Made by a program: the position numbers and the translations under genes. Below, piece by piece: positions 18,250 through 26,036 of a stretch of 64,000 bases of DNA (the stretch's first letter is position 1; every line of letters starts with the position of its first letter). Below the pieces are notes generated by a model, which was given only the letters and a program-made list of their open reading frames with translations, did not search any database and was not told the DNA's origin. The stretch spans positions 1,302,001-1,366,000 of the forward strand of contig NZ_JAVDXW010000001.1 in the NCBI RefSeq assembly GCF_031458135.1, written 5' to 3'. The DNA comes from Haloactinomyces albus. GTDB lineage: Bacteria; Actinomycetota; Actinomycetes; Mycobacteriales; Pseudonocardiaceae.

Positions 18250-19281
18250 ATGAACGACGAAACCGTCGTCCCCCTGCGCCCGGGGTTCGACAACGAGTTC
18301 CGGGGATTCAACCGCAAGCAGGTCCTCGAGCACATCGAATTGCTCGAAGATCAAGTCAAGATGTTGACCACGGACCGCGACGAGGCGATGCGGCTCAATG
18401 AAGATCAACGCCGCATCACCGACGAAACGCGACATCAACTCGAAGCGACCACGACCGAGCTGAGACGGATCGAGACCTCCGAGACCGGCCTTCCGCACGC
18501 CACCCGGCGTATGCAGAACATGCTCATCATGGCCGACGAGGAAGCCAACGCGATCCGCGAAAATGCCCGGCGGGATGCGGAAACGATTCGCGGAACGGCC
18601 AGCACCGAAGCCGAACAGACCCGCAGCGAAGCCGAATCCAAGGCCGGCGCGCTCCGCCGGGAGTGCGCCGAACTGGTCAATGATCTGGAGCAGAAGCGTA
18701 ATCAACTGGAGGAGCAGCACACCGCACAGATGGCCGAGATCGAATCGCAGCGAGAGGAAATGCGGCGCTCGGCTCATGAAAAGTACGAGGAAGCCATGTC
18801 GGCGGCGCACCGGGATTCCACCGAACTCCTGCGCCAGACTCAACAGCGATGCCAGGAAATGGAAGCGGCCTCCCAGGCTTACCACGCGAGCGCGATGGAG
18901 GACATCGAGACGCGAGCGGCCAAGCTGGAGGATTTCCGGCAGCGCATCCTCGAAATACTGAGGTCGATGTACGAGTTTTCCGGGACCAATCACGCGACGA
19001 TCGCGCAGCAGGTCACGACCGACAGGTCGGCGGCCTCCGATATGGACCCGGCCCGGGACCAGTCCCGTGGCAACGTTGCCGAATCCACGGACGAGTCCGG
19101 GAAACGGCTGCACATCCCGATCCAGGCGGGTCATGACGGTGCCCAGGGTGGTCAGGGACAACTTCCGGTCAGCGCGGTGACCGACGACGACGTCGTCCAC
19201 GAAGAACTTCCCCTGGGCACCAGGCCCCGGACACACGCAGGATTCGGACACCCCGTGCGTCCCGTCGAGCAGAGAAGTTGA
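18250..19281 (+). CDS. DivIVA/FilP-like coiled-coil protein, module copy 1
   Basis: A 343-residue protein. The N-terminus (VVPLRPGFDNEFRGFNRKQV, LEHIELLEDQ) has the GF-x-RG(F/Y)-xRxQV pattern of actinobacterial DivIVA-like scaffolds that sit at hyphal tips. Residues about 25-245 are almost unbroken coiled coil rich in Glu, Arg, Gln and Ala. The last 90 residues are disordered. It starts at ATG 18250 (MNDETV). The next gene, four bases on, encodes a single-pass membrane protein, and the pair is repeated at 20228-21730. A cytoskeletal or polar role is inferred from family resemblance. Confidence 0.75.
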   Translation: MNDETVVPLRPGFDNEFRGFNRKQVLEHIELLEDQVKMLTTDRDEAMRLNEDQRRITDETRHQLEATTTELRRIETSETGLPHATRRMQNMLIMADEEANAIRENARRDAETIRGTASTEAEQTRSEAESKAGALRRECAELVNDLEQKRNQLEEQHTAQMAEIESQREEMRRSAHEKYEEAMSAAHRDSTELLRQTQQRCQEMEAASQAYHASAMEDIETRAAKLEDFRQRILEILRSMYEFSGTNHATIAQQVTTDRSAASDMDPARDQSRGNVAESTDESGKRLHIPIQAGHDGAQGGQGQLPVSAVTDDDVVHEELPLGTRPRTHAGFGHPVRPVEQRS

Positions 19282-19285
19282 TCCG

Positions 19286-20065
19286 ATGCCACTCGATCCC
19301 TCCCTCGGGGAATTCGCCAGGATACTGATCGCATTCCTACTCGGGGTTCTGGTTACCGCTCTCCTAGCCGGTTTCCTCGTGGTGCGCACCCGACGTAGCA
19401 ATGCGCGGCTACGCCAGGAGGTCGCCCGACTCACGACCTCCGCGGCATCGTCCGGCGACCCCGCCACGCCGAGTACGCCCCGCCGTGTCGAACCCGAATA
19501 TCATCGAGACGCCGGGCAGCAGCAGCCACCGGAAGTCGTCGGTCCACAGCCGTCTCCGCGGCAGGCGCAGGCACCGTCCCTCCCCCCGAACACCGCCGGG
19601 AACGGCTTTCCCCAGCAGAGCGGGCACATAGCGACGACGAGCGGTGAGCAGGCGGAGAACAGGGCCGACAATGCCCGACCGGTGCGCTCCGGCCACGAAT
19701 CGGACGGTTCGGCAACCACCGGTACCGACCTGCCGACCCAACCGGTCTCCGTCGAACCGCACTCTCCCGCGGATACGGGCCCGGCAGGGAACGGCACGGG
19801 CAACGGCTCTCCGGTGGGCAACGGTTCCCATACGGGTTCCCAAGCGGGCAACGGTTCCTATTCACCGGCACCATCCCCGCAGGTCGGATGGCCCGAGCAG
19901 GACAGGAACGGGAACAGCCCTCCCCCGTATCCCACGGATGGTGCGGCAGTGCGGTTCCAACCTGATGAGGAACCCATGGAGGCTGCTCGCCGACGCATCG
20001 CCGAGTTGCGGATGCAACTGGGCGATGTCCCCTCCGATCACACCTCGCGACCACCCGAGCGGTAA
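19286..20065 (+). CDS. single-pass membrane protein with long disordered tail, module copy 1
   Basis: A 259-residue protein. Residues about 10-33 form one membrane helix (ARILIAFLLGVLVTALLAGF), followed by RTRRSNARLR, which places the tail in the cytoplasm by the positive-inside rule. The tail is low-complexity, rich in Pro, Ser, Gly, Asn and Gln, with a run of Gly-Asn-Gly-Ser-type repeats near residues 165-195. It ends in a short helix (MEAARRRIAELRMQLGDV). It is four bases behind the coiled-coil gene and probably anchors that protein to the membrane; this is inference. A hairpin terminator follows the stop. Confidence 0.7.
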   Translation: MPLDPSLGEFARILIAFLLGVLVTALLAGFLVVRTRRSNARLRQEVARLTTSAASSGDPATPSTPRRVEPEYHRDAGQQQPPEVVGPQPSPRQAQAPSLPPNTAGNGFPQQSGHIATTSGEQAENRADNARPVRSGHESDGSATTGTDLPTQPVSVEPHSPADTGPAGNGTGNGSPVGNGSHTGSQAGNGSYSPAPSPQVGWPEQDRNGNSPPPYPTDGAAVRFQPDEEPMEAARRRIAELRMQLGDVPSDHTSRPPER

Positions 20066-20091
20066 CCCGGTACCGCGATCACGGTACCGGG
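20066..20091 (+). terminator. hairpin after module copy 1
   Basis: CCCGGTACCG (20066-20075) and its exact complement (20082-20091) with a six-base loop, starting directly after the stop codon. It closes the first coil-plus-anchor operon. Confidence 0.7.
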
Positions 20092-20227
20092 ACGGCGATT
20101 GCCCATGACCTGAACGGGTGGTCACCGCTCTCCACTGAGCGAGAGTCACCGAATCCGCCTACTCTTCGCACAGGCCGAGTCGCACAGGCCCATTCCCGAC
20201 AGGTTCATCCGGAAGGGAGTATCCGCT

Positions 20228-21202
20228 ATGGATGAATCCGACGAAGCCGTCATCCCGCTCCGGCCGGGATTCGACGTCCAGTTCCGGGGCTTCCATCGCA
20301 ACCAGGTCATCGACCACATCGAAGTCCTGGAAGATCAGCTCAAGATCGTCACGATCGACCGCAACGAGGCAGTCCGGCTCAATTCGGATCTCCGCAAGCT
20401 CTACGACAGCACACGGCAGGATCTCCACGACACCGAGCAGCAACTCAAACGCATCGAGTCCTCCGACACCGGGCTGCCTGCCGCTTCCCAACGGGTACAG
20501 AACATGCTCTCGGCCGCCGAGGACGAGGTTCAGACACTCCGGGAGCGGGCACAGCACCAGGCCGAGATCGTCCGGGGTTCCGCGGAGAACGAGGCGGACC
20601 GTCTCGTCGAGGAGGCCGAGAACGCCGCAGCCGAACTGCGGGCCGAATGTTCCTCGCTGCTCTCCGAGGTCGAGAGGCGTCGGGACCAGATGCGGCGGGA
20701 ACACGCCAGTCAGGTCCATGACATGCGGGAACGAGAGCATCGGCTGCGCAAGGCCATTCGCGACGAATACAAGGCAATGGTCTCCTCGGCACAGGAAGAG
20801 GCCAACGAACTGATCGCACGTGCTCAACAGGAGTGCGGGCAACGGGACGCCGAGTCGGAGCAGCTTCGCCTCGACGTGCAGGAGGAAATACATCGCAAGC
20901 GCACCGAGCTGGAACAGCTCCGGCAAACGGTTCTGTCCTCTCTGGGCACTGCTGCGGACACCATCGACGCATCCACCACAGCCCTGCACGCACAGGCTCC
21001 CAGTTCCGACATCGACCAGCAGCCACCGCTGCCGGACCCACCGCCGGTCCGACTGCCCGAGCAGCAGGACAACGTCCGGACCTACACCATTCCGCTGAAC
21101 AACAACGGCACGAGCCTGGACTCTGCGATGCCCGTGGCCACCGATGGTCACACCACCGATGGTCACACCGCCGACGGTCACGGCACTGCCCAACGGAGCT
21201 AG
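20228..21202 (+). CDS. DivIVA/FilP-like coiled-coil protein, module copy 2
   Basis: A 324-residue paralogue of the protein at 18250-19281. The N-terminus (AVIPLRPGFDVQFRGFHRNQ, VIDHIEVLEDQLK) is alignable almost residue by residue, and both share RRIETSETGLP/KRIESSDTGLP before QRVQNML. Coiled coil covers about 25-245. The tail ends in three TDGH-type repeats. It starts at ATG 20228. The paired membrane-protein gene begins ten bases after the stop. The two copies differ mostly in the tails. Confidence 0.75.
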   Translation: MDESDEAVIPLRPGFDVQFRGFHRNQVIDHIEVLEDQLKIVTIDRNEAVRLNSDLRKLYDSTRQDLHDTEQQLKRIESSDTGLPAASQRVQNMLSAAEDEVQTLRERAQHQAEIVRGSAENEADRLVEEAENAAAELRAECSSLLSEVERRRDQMRREHASQVHDMREREHRLRKAIRDEYKAMVSSAQEEANELIARAQQECGQRDAESEQLRLDVQEEIHRKRTELEQLRQTVLSSLGTAADTIDASTTALHAQAPSSDIDQQPPLPDPPPVRLPEQQDNVRTYTIPLNNNGTSLDSAMPVATDGHTTDGHTADGHGTAQRS

Positions 21203-21211
21203 GGGACAGCC

Positions 21212-21730
21212 ATGTTGCTCGCGCAGTTTCTCACCCCGGACACGGGCATACTGGTTCTGACGTTTCTCGGTGGTCTCGTGCTGGCGACACTCGTCTTCTG
21301 GCCGATCCTGCACCGCGCCAAGCACAGCGGTGGTGCCGAACGCGGTGCCGTACGGTCCGGCGGGGAAGGAAGGCACGCCCTGAACCGGCGAGGGACCACA
21401 AAACCGGCTCGGGCGGTGAATACGACCTCGAAGCATTCCGTGCGGCCCACCCACCCCACCGCATCGGCGCAGAGCACCGACTCGGCCGCGCAAGCATCGA
21501 CGGCTTCCGCGATGCGATCGGTTCCCTCGGAGGGTGCGGAGCCCTCGCAGGCGGATCCGCACGAACCTCAGGCGATCGCCACGGAGGCGAACCCTCCGGC
21601 ACAGCGCAGCGAGGAACCGGTCGATCTCCCCGAGCTTCCGTCCGATCTCTTCCGACAGCACCATGCCGCGCATTTCGAGCGTGTTCGCGAGCGCGCCAAC
21701 CGCCTCCGGACCGAGCTCACCGAGCGGTGA
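21212..21730 (+). CDS. single-pass membrane protein, module copy 2
   Basis: A 172-residue protein with one membrane helix at about residues 12-33 (GILVLTFLGGLVLATLVFWP), a basic stretch, a Ser/Thr/Ala/Pro-rich tail and a C-terminal helix (FERVRERANRLRTELTER). It has the same plan as the anchor at 19286-20065: N-terminal helix, disordered tail, short final helix of the type (V/A)-x-x-R-x-x-x-L-R-x-(E/Q)-L. Direct sequence similarity is otherwise weak. Translation is probably coupled to the coiled-coil gene before it. Confidence 0.65.
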   Translation: MLLAQFLTPDTGILVLTFLGGLVLATLVFWPILHRAKHSGGAERGAVRSGGEGRHALNRRGTTKPARAVNTTSKHSVRPTHPTASAQSTDSAAQASTASAMRSVPSEGAEPSQADPHEPQAIATEANPPAQRSEEPVDLPELPSDLFRQHHAAHFERVRERANRLRTELTER

Positions 21731-21926
21731 CCGTCCTGCTCCCAGGTACCGTCCGGCCCTGCAACACGCCACCCGAGCACGCAGGAAGCCAGCCTCGGAC
21801 GAGGTTTTCGTCCTGGTGAGTGACCACCGGTGATCGAATCGATGCGCCACGTCGGCGATCGCGCTGCTACGTTCGGTTGTGTCCTGCCGACTGTTCAGGC
21901 AGCACCGCAACCGACAGGAGCCATCA

Positions 21927-23066
21927 GTGACCAGCCGCGAGTCCCGTGCGCCCGCGACGATCTACCTGGTCGCCACGACCGGTCATCCGAACTACGGGGA
22001 CGAACTCATCGCCGCCACGTGGCTGAAGTACCTGGCTCGAACCGCCCCGGACAGCGAGATATGGCTGGACTGTCCGAATCCCGGCCCCAGCGAGGTCCTG
22101 CTGGGGCACCTGCATCCGAACCTGCGCATCACCGACACCTTCTGGCGACTGTGCTGGGAAGCACCCTCCGGAGAACCCTGGGAGGTCGCCTCGTTCGTCC
22201 AGCACGCGATCAACGATCCCGGTATGGCCCCGCGCTGGACCGCAGGTATCGAGCTGGCTGCCCGGGTGGACCTCGTGCATCTCATCGGTGGTGGCTTCGT
22301 CAACGGCATCTGGCCACGCCACATCGGGTTGCCTGCCGCCGCCGTCGCGGCGGTGCGCCGTTCCGGCGGACGCGCCGTCATGACCGGCCAGGGTCTGTGG
22401 CCGGTCATCGACGAGGCGCAGGCCCTGCTCCGGAGCCTCGTGGCACAGTTCGAGATCGTCGACGTCCGCGACGAGCCGTCCGGTGGTCTGCTGCATTCCT
22501 CGGAAAAGGTCGAGTGCACCGGTGATGACCTGTTCTTCGGGATCGAGCCGGGCCTGTTCCGCGGTGACGACCTGCGTGAGGTCATGATCTGCGTCCAGTC
22601 CGACCTGCTCGACGTGACCGTGCCCGCGCTGGCCGGTTTCCTGCTCGACACCCTGCGGGAGTGGGGCGTCTCCCCCGAACAAGTGGGCTTCGTCGAGGGA
22701 ATCCCGCGAGTCGACCGCGAGGTGTTCATGCTGGTCGAGCACGCCCTTCCCGGTGCGCGCTTCTACCCCTTCTCCGAGATCATGGACAACGGCTTGCCCG
22801 CCGCCGCAGGCCAGCGGTGGTTGTCCACTCGGTTCCACATGCATCTGATGGCCGCCGCCGCGGGTGCCCGGGGTGTCGCGGTGTCGATCAATTCCGGGTA
22901 CTACACCAACAAGCACCGATCGTTGATCGATCGGGGCTCGGGCTGGGGACTCAGCGAAGGATTACAGGTTCCGGCGATGCCGAGCGAGGGTGGTTTCATC
23001 CCGAGCATCCTGCAGGACCTGCAGGAAGGCAAGGCCGCACTCGCGCGAAGGATCTACGGGAACTGA
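21927..23066 (+). CDS. polysaccharide pyruvyl transferase-family protein
   Basis: A 379-residue protein starting at GTG 21927, chosen for the ACAGGAG site 8 bases upstream. The N-terminus, TGHPNYGDELIAATWLKYLA, is the GN(Y)GDE signature of pyruvyl transferase-like enzymes. Other family features are LVHLIGGGFVN, MTGQGLWPV, VECTGDDLFFGI and RFHMHLMAAAAGARGVAVS near the end. The family adds ketal-linked pyruvate to sugars of cell-wall polymers, though some members have other roles. It follows the two coiled-coil modules and runs convergent to thiD with a seven-base gap. Confidence 0.78.
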   Translation: MTSRESRAPATIYLVATTGHPNYGDELIAATWLKYLARTAPDSEIWLDCPNPGPSEVLLGHLHPNLRITDTFWRLCWEAPSGEPWEVASFVQHAINDPGMAPRWTAGIELAARVDLVHLIGGGFVNGIWPRHIGLPAAAVAAVRRSGGRAVMTGQGLWPVIDEAQALLRSLVAQFEIVDVRDEPSGGLLHSSEKVECTGDDLFFGIEPGLFRGDDLREVMICVQSDLLDVTVPALAGFLLDTLREWGVSPEQVGFVEGIPRVDREVFMLVEHALPGARFYPFSEIMDNGLPAAAGQRWLSTRFHMHLMAAAAGARGVAVSINSGYYTNKHRSLIDRGSGWGLSEGLQVPAMPSEGGFIPSILQDLQEGKAALARRIYGN

Positions 23067-23073
23067 CCGCGAC

Positions 23074-23907
23074 TCATTTCCACCAGCGGTGAAAATGATG
23101 CACGGGTCCGTGCCCGTGGCCGACGTCGAGCCGGTCGGCTGCCCGTAATGCGTCGCCGAGGTATGCCTTGGCCTCCCGGACGGCACTCGCCCATTCCTGG
23201 CGCTGCGGGCGCAGAGCAGCAATCGAGGCGGCGAGCGTGCAGCCAGTGCCGTGGTTGTTGGTGGTCACGACACGCTCCTCGCTCAGCAGTTCGGTCGAGC
23301 CGTCGCCATACAGCGCATCCACACTCGACTCGCCTGCCAGATGGCCGCCCTTGAGCAGAATCCGCTTGGCTCCCAGCCCGGCCAGACGCTCGGCCTGCGC
23401 CCGCATTCCGTCGATCTCGGTGACCTCGGCCGTTCCCAGCAGGTCGGCGGCCTCCGGCAGGTTGGGAGTGATCAGATCCACCCGAGGCAGCAGTTGTTCG
23501 CGGAGCACACGCACGGCCTCGGTGGCCAGCAGACGATCACCGCTCTTGGCGACCATGACGGGGTCCAGAACGACATGCGGCGGGGCGTAGTCGTCCAGAA
23601 ACCTCACCACCGCCCGGATCACCTCGGCATTGGCCAGCATGCCGATCTTGACGGCGTCCACGCGAACATCGTCGAGCAAGGTCACCAGCTGCGCTGTGAC
23701 GAATTCCGCGGGGATCTCGTGCACCTGCGCCACACCGGTGGTGGTCTGCGCGACCAGTGCCGTGGCCACCGACATCCCATAAGCACCGTGCGCGGAAAAC
23801 GACTTGAGGTCGGCCTGCACACCGGCGCCGCCGCTGGGGTCGGTTCCGGCGATGGTCAGGACGTTGGGGATCGTCCTGGTGCCCGACCGGGTTTGCGTCT
23901 CGTTCAC
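23074..23907 (-). CDS. thiD: hydroxymethylpyrimidine/phosphomethylpyrimidine kinase
   Basis: A 277-residue kinase that phosphorylates HMP and HMP-phosphate for thiamine synthesis. Motifs: VLTIAGTDPSGGAGVQADLK near residue 17, GVQAD, HVVLDPVMVAKSGDRLL, LITPNLPEAADLLG and NNHGTGCTLAASIAA with the catalytic GTGC Cys. It starts at GTG 23907. A TPP riboswitch lies immediately upstream and its 3' end includes the ribosome site, so thiamine pyrophosphate should shut off translation. No other thi gene is in the window. Confidence 0.96.
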   Translation of the reverse strand: MNETQTRSGTRTIPNVLTIAGTDPSGGAGVQADLKSFSAHGAYGMSVATALVAQTTTGVAQVHEIPAEFVTAQLVTLLDDVRVDAVKIGMLANAEVIRAVVRFLDDYAPPHVVLDPVMVAKSGDRLLATEAVRVLREQLLPRVDLITPNLPEAADLLGTAEVTEIDGMRAQAERLAGLGAKRILLKGGHLAGESSVDALYGDGSTELLSEERVVTTNNHGTGCTLAASIAALRPQRQEWASAVREAKAYLGDALRAADRLDVGHGHGPVHHFHRWWK

Positions 23908-24040
23908 GACGTCCCTTCGCTAGTGCGAGCTAGTTCAGGTTCGACGGGTCTCTTCTCAGCCCGAGCAACCGTGTGCAACGCACTGCGTGAAACGCACCGT
24001 GCGAAGCGCATCGGGCGGTCGGGCACCCCGCGTCACGCGG
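23908..24040 (-). promoter_or_regulatory. TPP riboswitch (THI element) controlling thiD
   Basis: On the minus strand the conserved THI-box parts appear in order: ACGCGGGGTGCCC, then GGGCTGAGAAGAGACCC, then GTCGAACCTGAACTAG and finally GCGAAGGGACGTC. An extra-long variable stem separates the first two. The last segment places GAAGGGA 6-8 bases before the GTG of thiD, so closing stem P1 would hide the ribosome site. 24041-24291 between this element and the next gene holds nothing recognisable. Confidence 0.93.
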
Positions 24041-24291
24041 ATCAACCTAGCAAGGACGGTCAAGTGCCGGGAAGGGCTACTCGATCGGATCGACCGGGCC
24101 ACCGGGCCACCGGGCATTCGCACCCGGCAGAACGGCGCTGCACGCGAATGGCGTTACGCACTGCGACGATTGTTCCCACAAATTCCCTCGGACGGGCCAT
24201 ATACAGGGTGATCCCAGCGTCCGAAACTGAGCAGGGCCGGATTCCGAGCTCATGGGCTTCCGGCCGCCGTACAAGCCAGGGGGTATGGTCG

Positions 24292-24561
24292 GTGTTTCTC
24301 GATCGCGAACACGTCTGGTGGATCGTTCCTGCTGGTCAGCAGCTCAGGCACGCCATCACCAACCACCCCGGATCGCGCCCCGCGGGCGACCTCGTCACCG
24401 CCCTGTGCTCGGCCATGGTGAAGCTGCCCTACGAGACCTGGCCTGCCTCCCGGGAACCCGCGAGCCGTCGCATCACGGCTCGCTGCCCGAACTGCCAGAC
24501 CGAGGTGGCCGACCGGCAGGAGACGGTCGAAGGACTCATCGTCAGCACCTGGGACAGTTGA
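24292..24561 (+). CDS. small hypothetical protein with a CxxC pair
   Basis: An 89-residue protein from GTG 24292 (VFLDREHVWWIVPAGQQLRH), with an AGGGGG site upstream. The C-terminal third has ARCPNCQTEVADRQE, a single CxxC that could bind metal only with a partner. It looks like a conserved actinomycete hypothetical, by composition and start context. Function unknown; it is divergent from thiD and its riboswitch. Confidence 0.65.
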   Translation: MFLDREHVWWIVPAGQQLRHAITNHPGSRPAGDLVTALCSAMVKLPYETWPASREPASRRITARCPNCQTEVADRQETVEGLIVSTWDS

Positions 24562-24651
24562 CCCGGGCTTATCGCACTGTGTTCAGTGCAGGCCACCGGA
24601 TGATCGAAGCGGCAGCGAGCGAAGTCACAGCACGGACTTCCGGACCGCGTA

Positions 24652-24667
24652 GTGAGGGAACCCTCAC
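24652..24667. promoter_or_regulatory. 16-base perfect palindrome upstream of 24689 gene
   Basis: GTGAGGGAACCCTCAC is a perfect palindrome ending 21 bases before the next ATG. The position suits an operator overlapping the promoter. The regulator is unknown. Confidence 0.4.
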
Positions 24668-24688
24668 GAGCGGATTAGAGTTGGGGTA

Positions 24689-25438
24689 ATGAACAGTACG
24701 ACCGACACCCCCTCCTCCGTTCGCTCCGGGCGGAGCGCCCCGGCCGACCCCGCAGCGCTGTGGTCCCCGCTGGCCGGGCTCACCGACGCGGCTGCGAATA
24801 TTTCGACCGGGTCCGACACCGTCGCCATCACGCGCGGATTCGACCGGCACGGACGCCAGCGAGCGAAGGCGCTGAGCGAGTTGCTCGGTGAGCGAGGTGT
24901 CGCTGCCGTCGAGGTGACTCCGGCACCGGACAGCGAGCAGCTCCTCGCGGACACCGAGGTCGCCGCGGTGGTCAACCTGGTCGGCGCGGGGGCGTGGCAA
25001 CCGTACCGGCTCGCGGCCAAGACCCGTGCCCCTGTTCTCACTCCCCAGCCCACCGCAGGAGAGCCCGAGGGAGAGGTCACGCGCGACGTCATCGGCATGT
25101 CCGGCACCGACGCCGCGCGCGATGTCGCACTCACCCGCGTCGCCGTGCTTCCCGAGAACCCCGAGAATGCGGACGAGGGCAGCATCACGATCACTCGTGA
25201 CGGCGAGCCGCTGTCGATTCCCGGCGGCCAGGTGGCGATCACACTGCACGAGCAGCGTCTGCACGTTCACCTGCAGGGGCCCGAGTTCGCCGCCCAGGAC
25301 TTCTCCGCACGGGAAATCACCGTCGAAACCTCCGGTGGACCGCACCGACTCGTCCGGGACGAGTTGCCCATTGCCGACTTCGAGGGCGTTCTGGCCTTCA
25401 CGAGTGAGCCGCGAGGACTGACCGTCCGCCCGATCTGA
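24689..25438 (+). CDS. hypothetical protein, 249 residues
   Basis: No firm family assignment. The middle (FDRHGRQRAKALSELLGERG, VAAVVNLVGAGAW) looks like a Rossmann-type alpha/beta half. The C-terminal 85 residues are beta-rich (ITITRDGEPLSIPGGQVAIT, VRDELPIADFEG). The arrangement is faintly like diacylglycerol-kinase-fold proteins but I see no catalytic GGDGT motif. No signal peptide or membrane segment. A palindrome lies just upstream. Convergent with the membrane-protein gene at 25524. Confidence 0.7.
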   Translation: MNSTTDTPSSVRSGRSAPADPAALWSPLAGLTDAAANISTGSDTVAITRGFDRHGRQRAKALSELLGERGVAAVEVTPAPDSEQLLADTEVAAVVNLVGAGAWQPYRLAAKTRAPVLTPQPTAGEPEGEVTRDVIGMSGTDAARDVALTRVAVLPENPENADEGSITITRDGEPLSIPGGQVAITLHEQRLHVHLQGPEFAAQDFSAREITVETSGGPHRLVRDELPIADFEGVLAFTSEPRGLTVRPI

Positions 25439-25488
25439 GGCAGGCTCGAGGCAAGCCCGGTGCCGAGGTAAGCCTCCGGGGGAGGGAC

Positions 25489-25510
25489 GTGGCCACACGG
25501 CGGTGGCCAC
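25489..25510. terminator. short inverted repeat between convergent genes
   Basis: GTGGCCAC occurs at 25489-25496 and again at 25503-25510, separated by ACGGCG. Each copy is itself palindromic, so the pair can form one 8-base-pair hairpin with a six-base loop. It lies between the stops of the convergent genes ending at 25438 and 25524. Confidence 0.4.
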
Positions 25511-25523
25511 TCCGAACGCCGTT

Positions 25524-25952
25524 TTACAGGCGCCGGCGGGTGACACGGTTGATCCCGGTTGTGGCTCCCGCGGCGCCGACCCCGGCAAGAGCCAGCGCCA
25601 GCGGTGACAGTGTCCCGGGAAACAGGGCGTTGACCAAGGCCCACCATCCGATCAGAAGCGTCACGCAGGCGAGCAGGCCTGCGGTAAGAGCAAGCAACGG
25701 TCGGTGACGCGGAAGTTTCCGGAGAGCCCGGCGAGCGTGTGGCGGCAGTCGCCACACCGTCGCCGATACCGGCAGGGCGACGATCAGCACGAGCAGCAGA
25801 CCGAACAGCGAAGCCGACCGGTCCGGACGCGGTTCGAGCCCCAGAAGCAACCCCACTACACCGACGGCCAACATCAGCAATACCCGGTGAAGCACGCGCC
25901 ACAATCGTGCGTCGAAACCGCCCACACAACCGAGTCTCCCAGCCCGGAACAA
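25524..25952 (-). CDS. four-span hypothetical membrane protein
   Basis: A 142-residue protein with four hydrophobic segments: VLLMLAVGVVGLLLGL, FGLLLVLIVALPVSATVW, LLALTAGLLACVTLLIGWWA and LSPLALALAGVGAAGATTG. A basic loop (HARRALRKLPRHR) follows the second. No family recognised. The start is uncertain; ATG 25952 is the first possible, and a GTG near 25895 is an alternative. Divergent from the acyl-CoA synthetase gene. Confidence 0.6.
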   Translation of the reverse strand: MFRAGRLGCVGGFDARLWRVLHRVLLMLAVGVVGLLLGLEPRPDRSASLFGLLLVLIVALPVSATVWRLPPHARRALRKLPRHRPLLALTAGLLACVTLLIGWWALVNALFPGTLSPLALALAGVGAAGATTGINRVTRRRL

Positions 25953-26036
25953 CGAAAATCACCGTCCATCTCATTGCCCCGAATGAGCTGTTCCGGGCAT
26001 GATCTACTCACCAGTAGCCTCAAGAGAGGGGGACAC

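Noticed and set aside
21115-21190. Short direct DNA repeats (ACCGATGGTCACACC-like) near the end of the second coil gene
   Set aside because: They encode TDGH-type repeats within the protein tail and do not extend beyond the gene; a local coding repeat, not a mobile or regulatory element.
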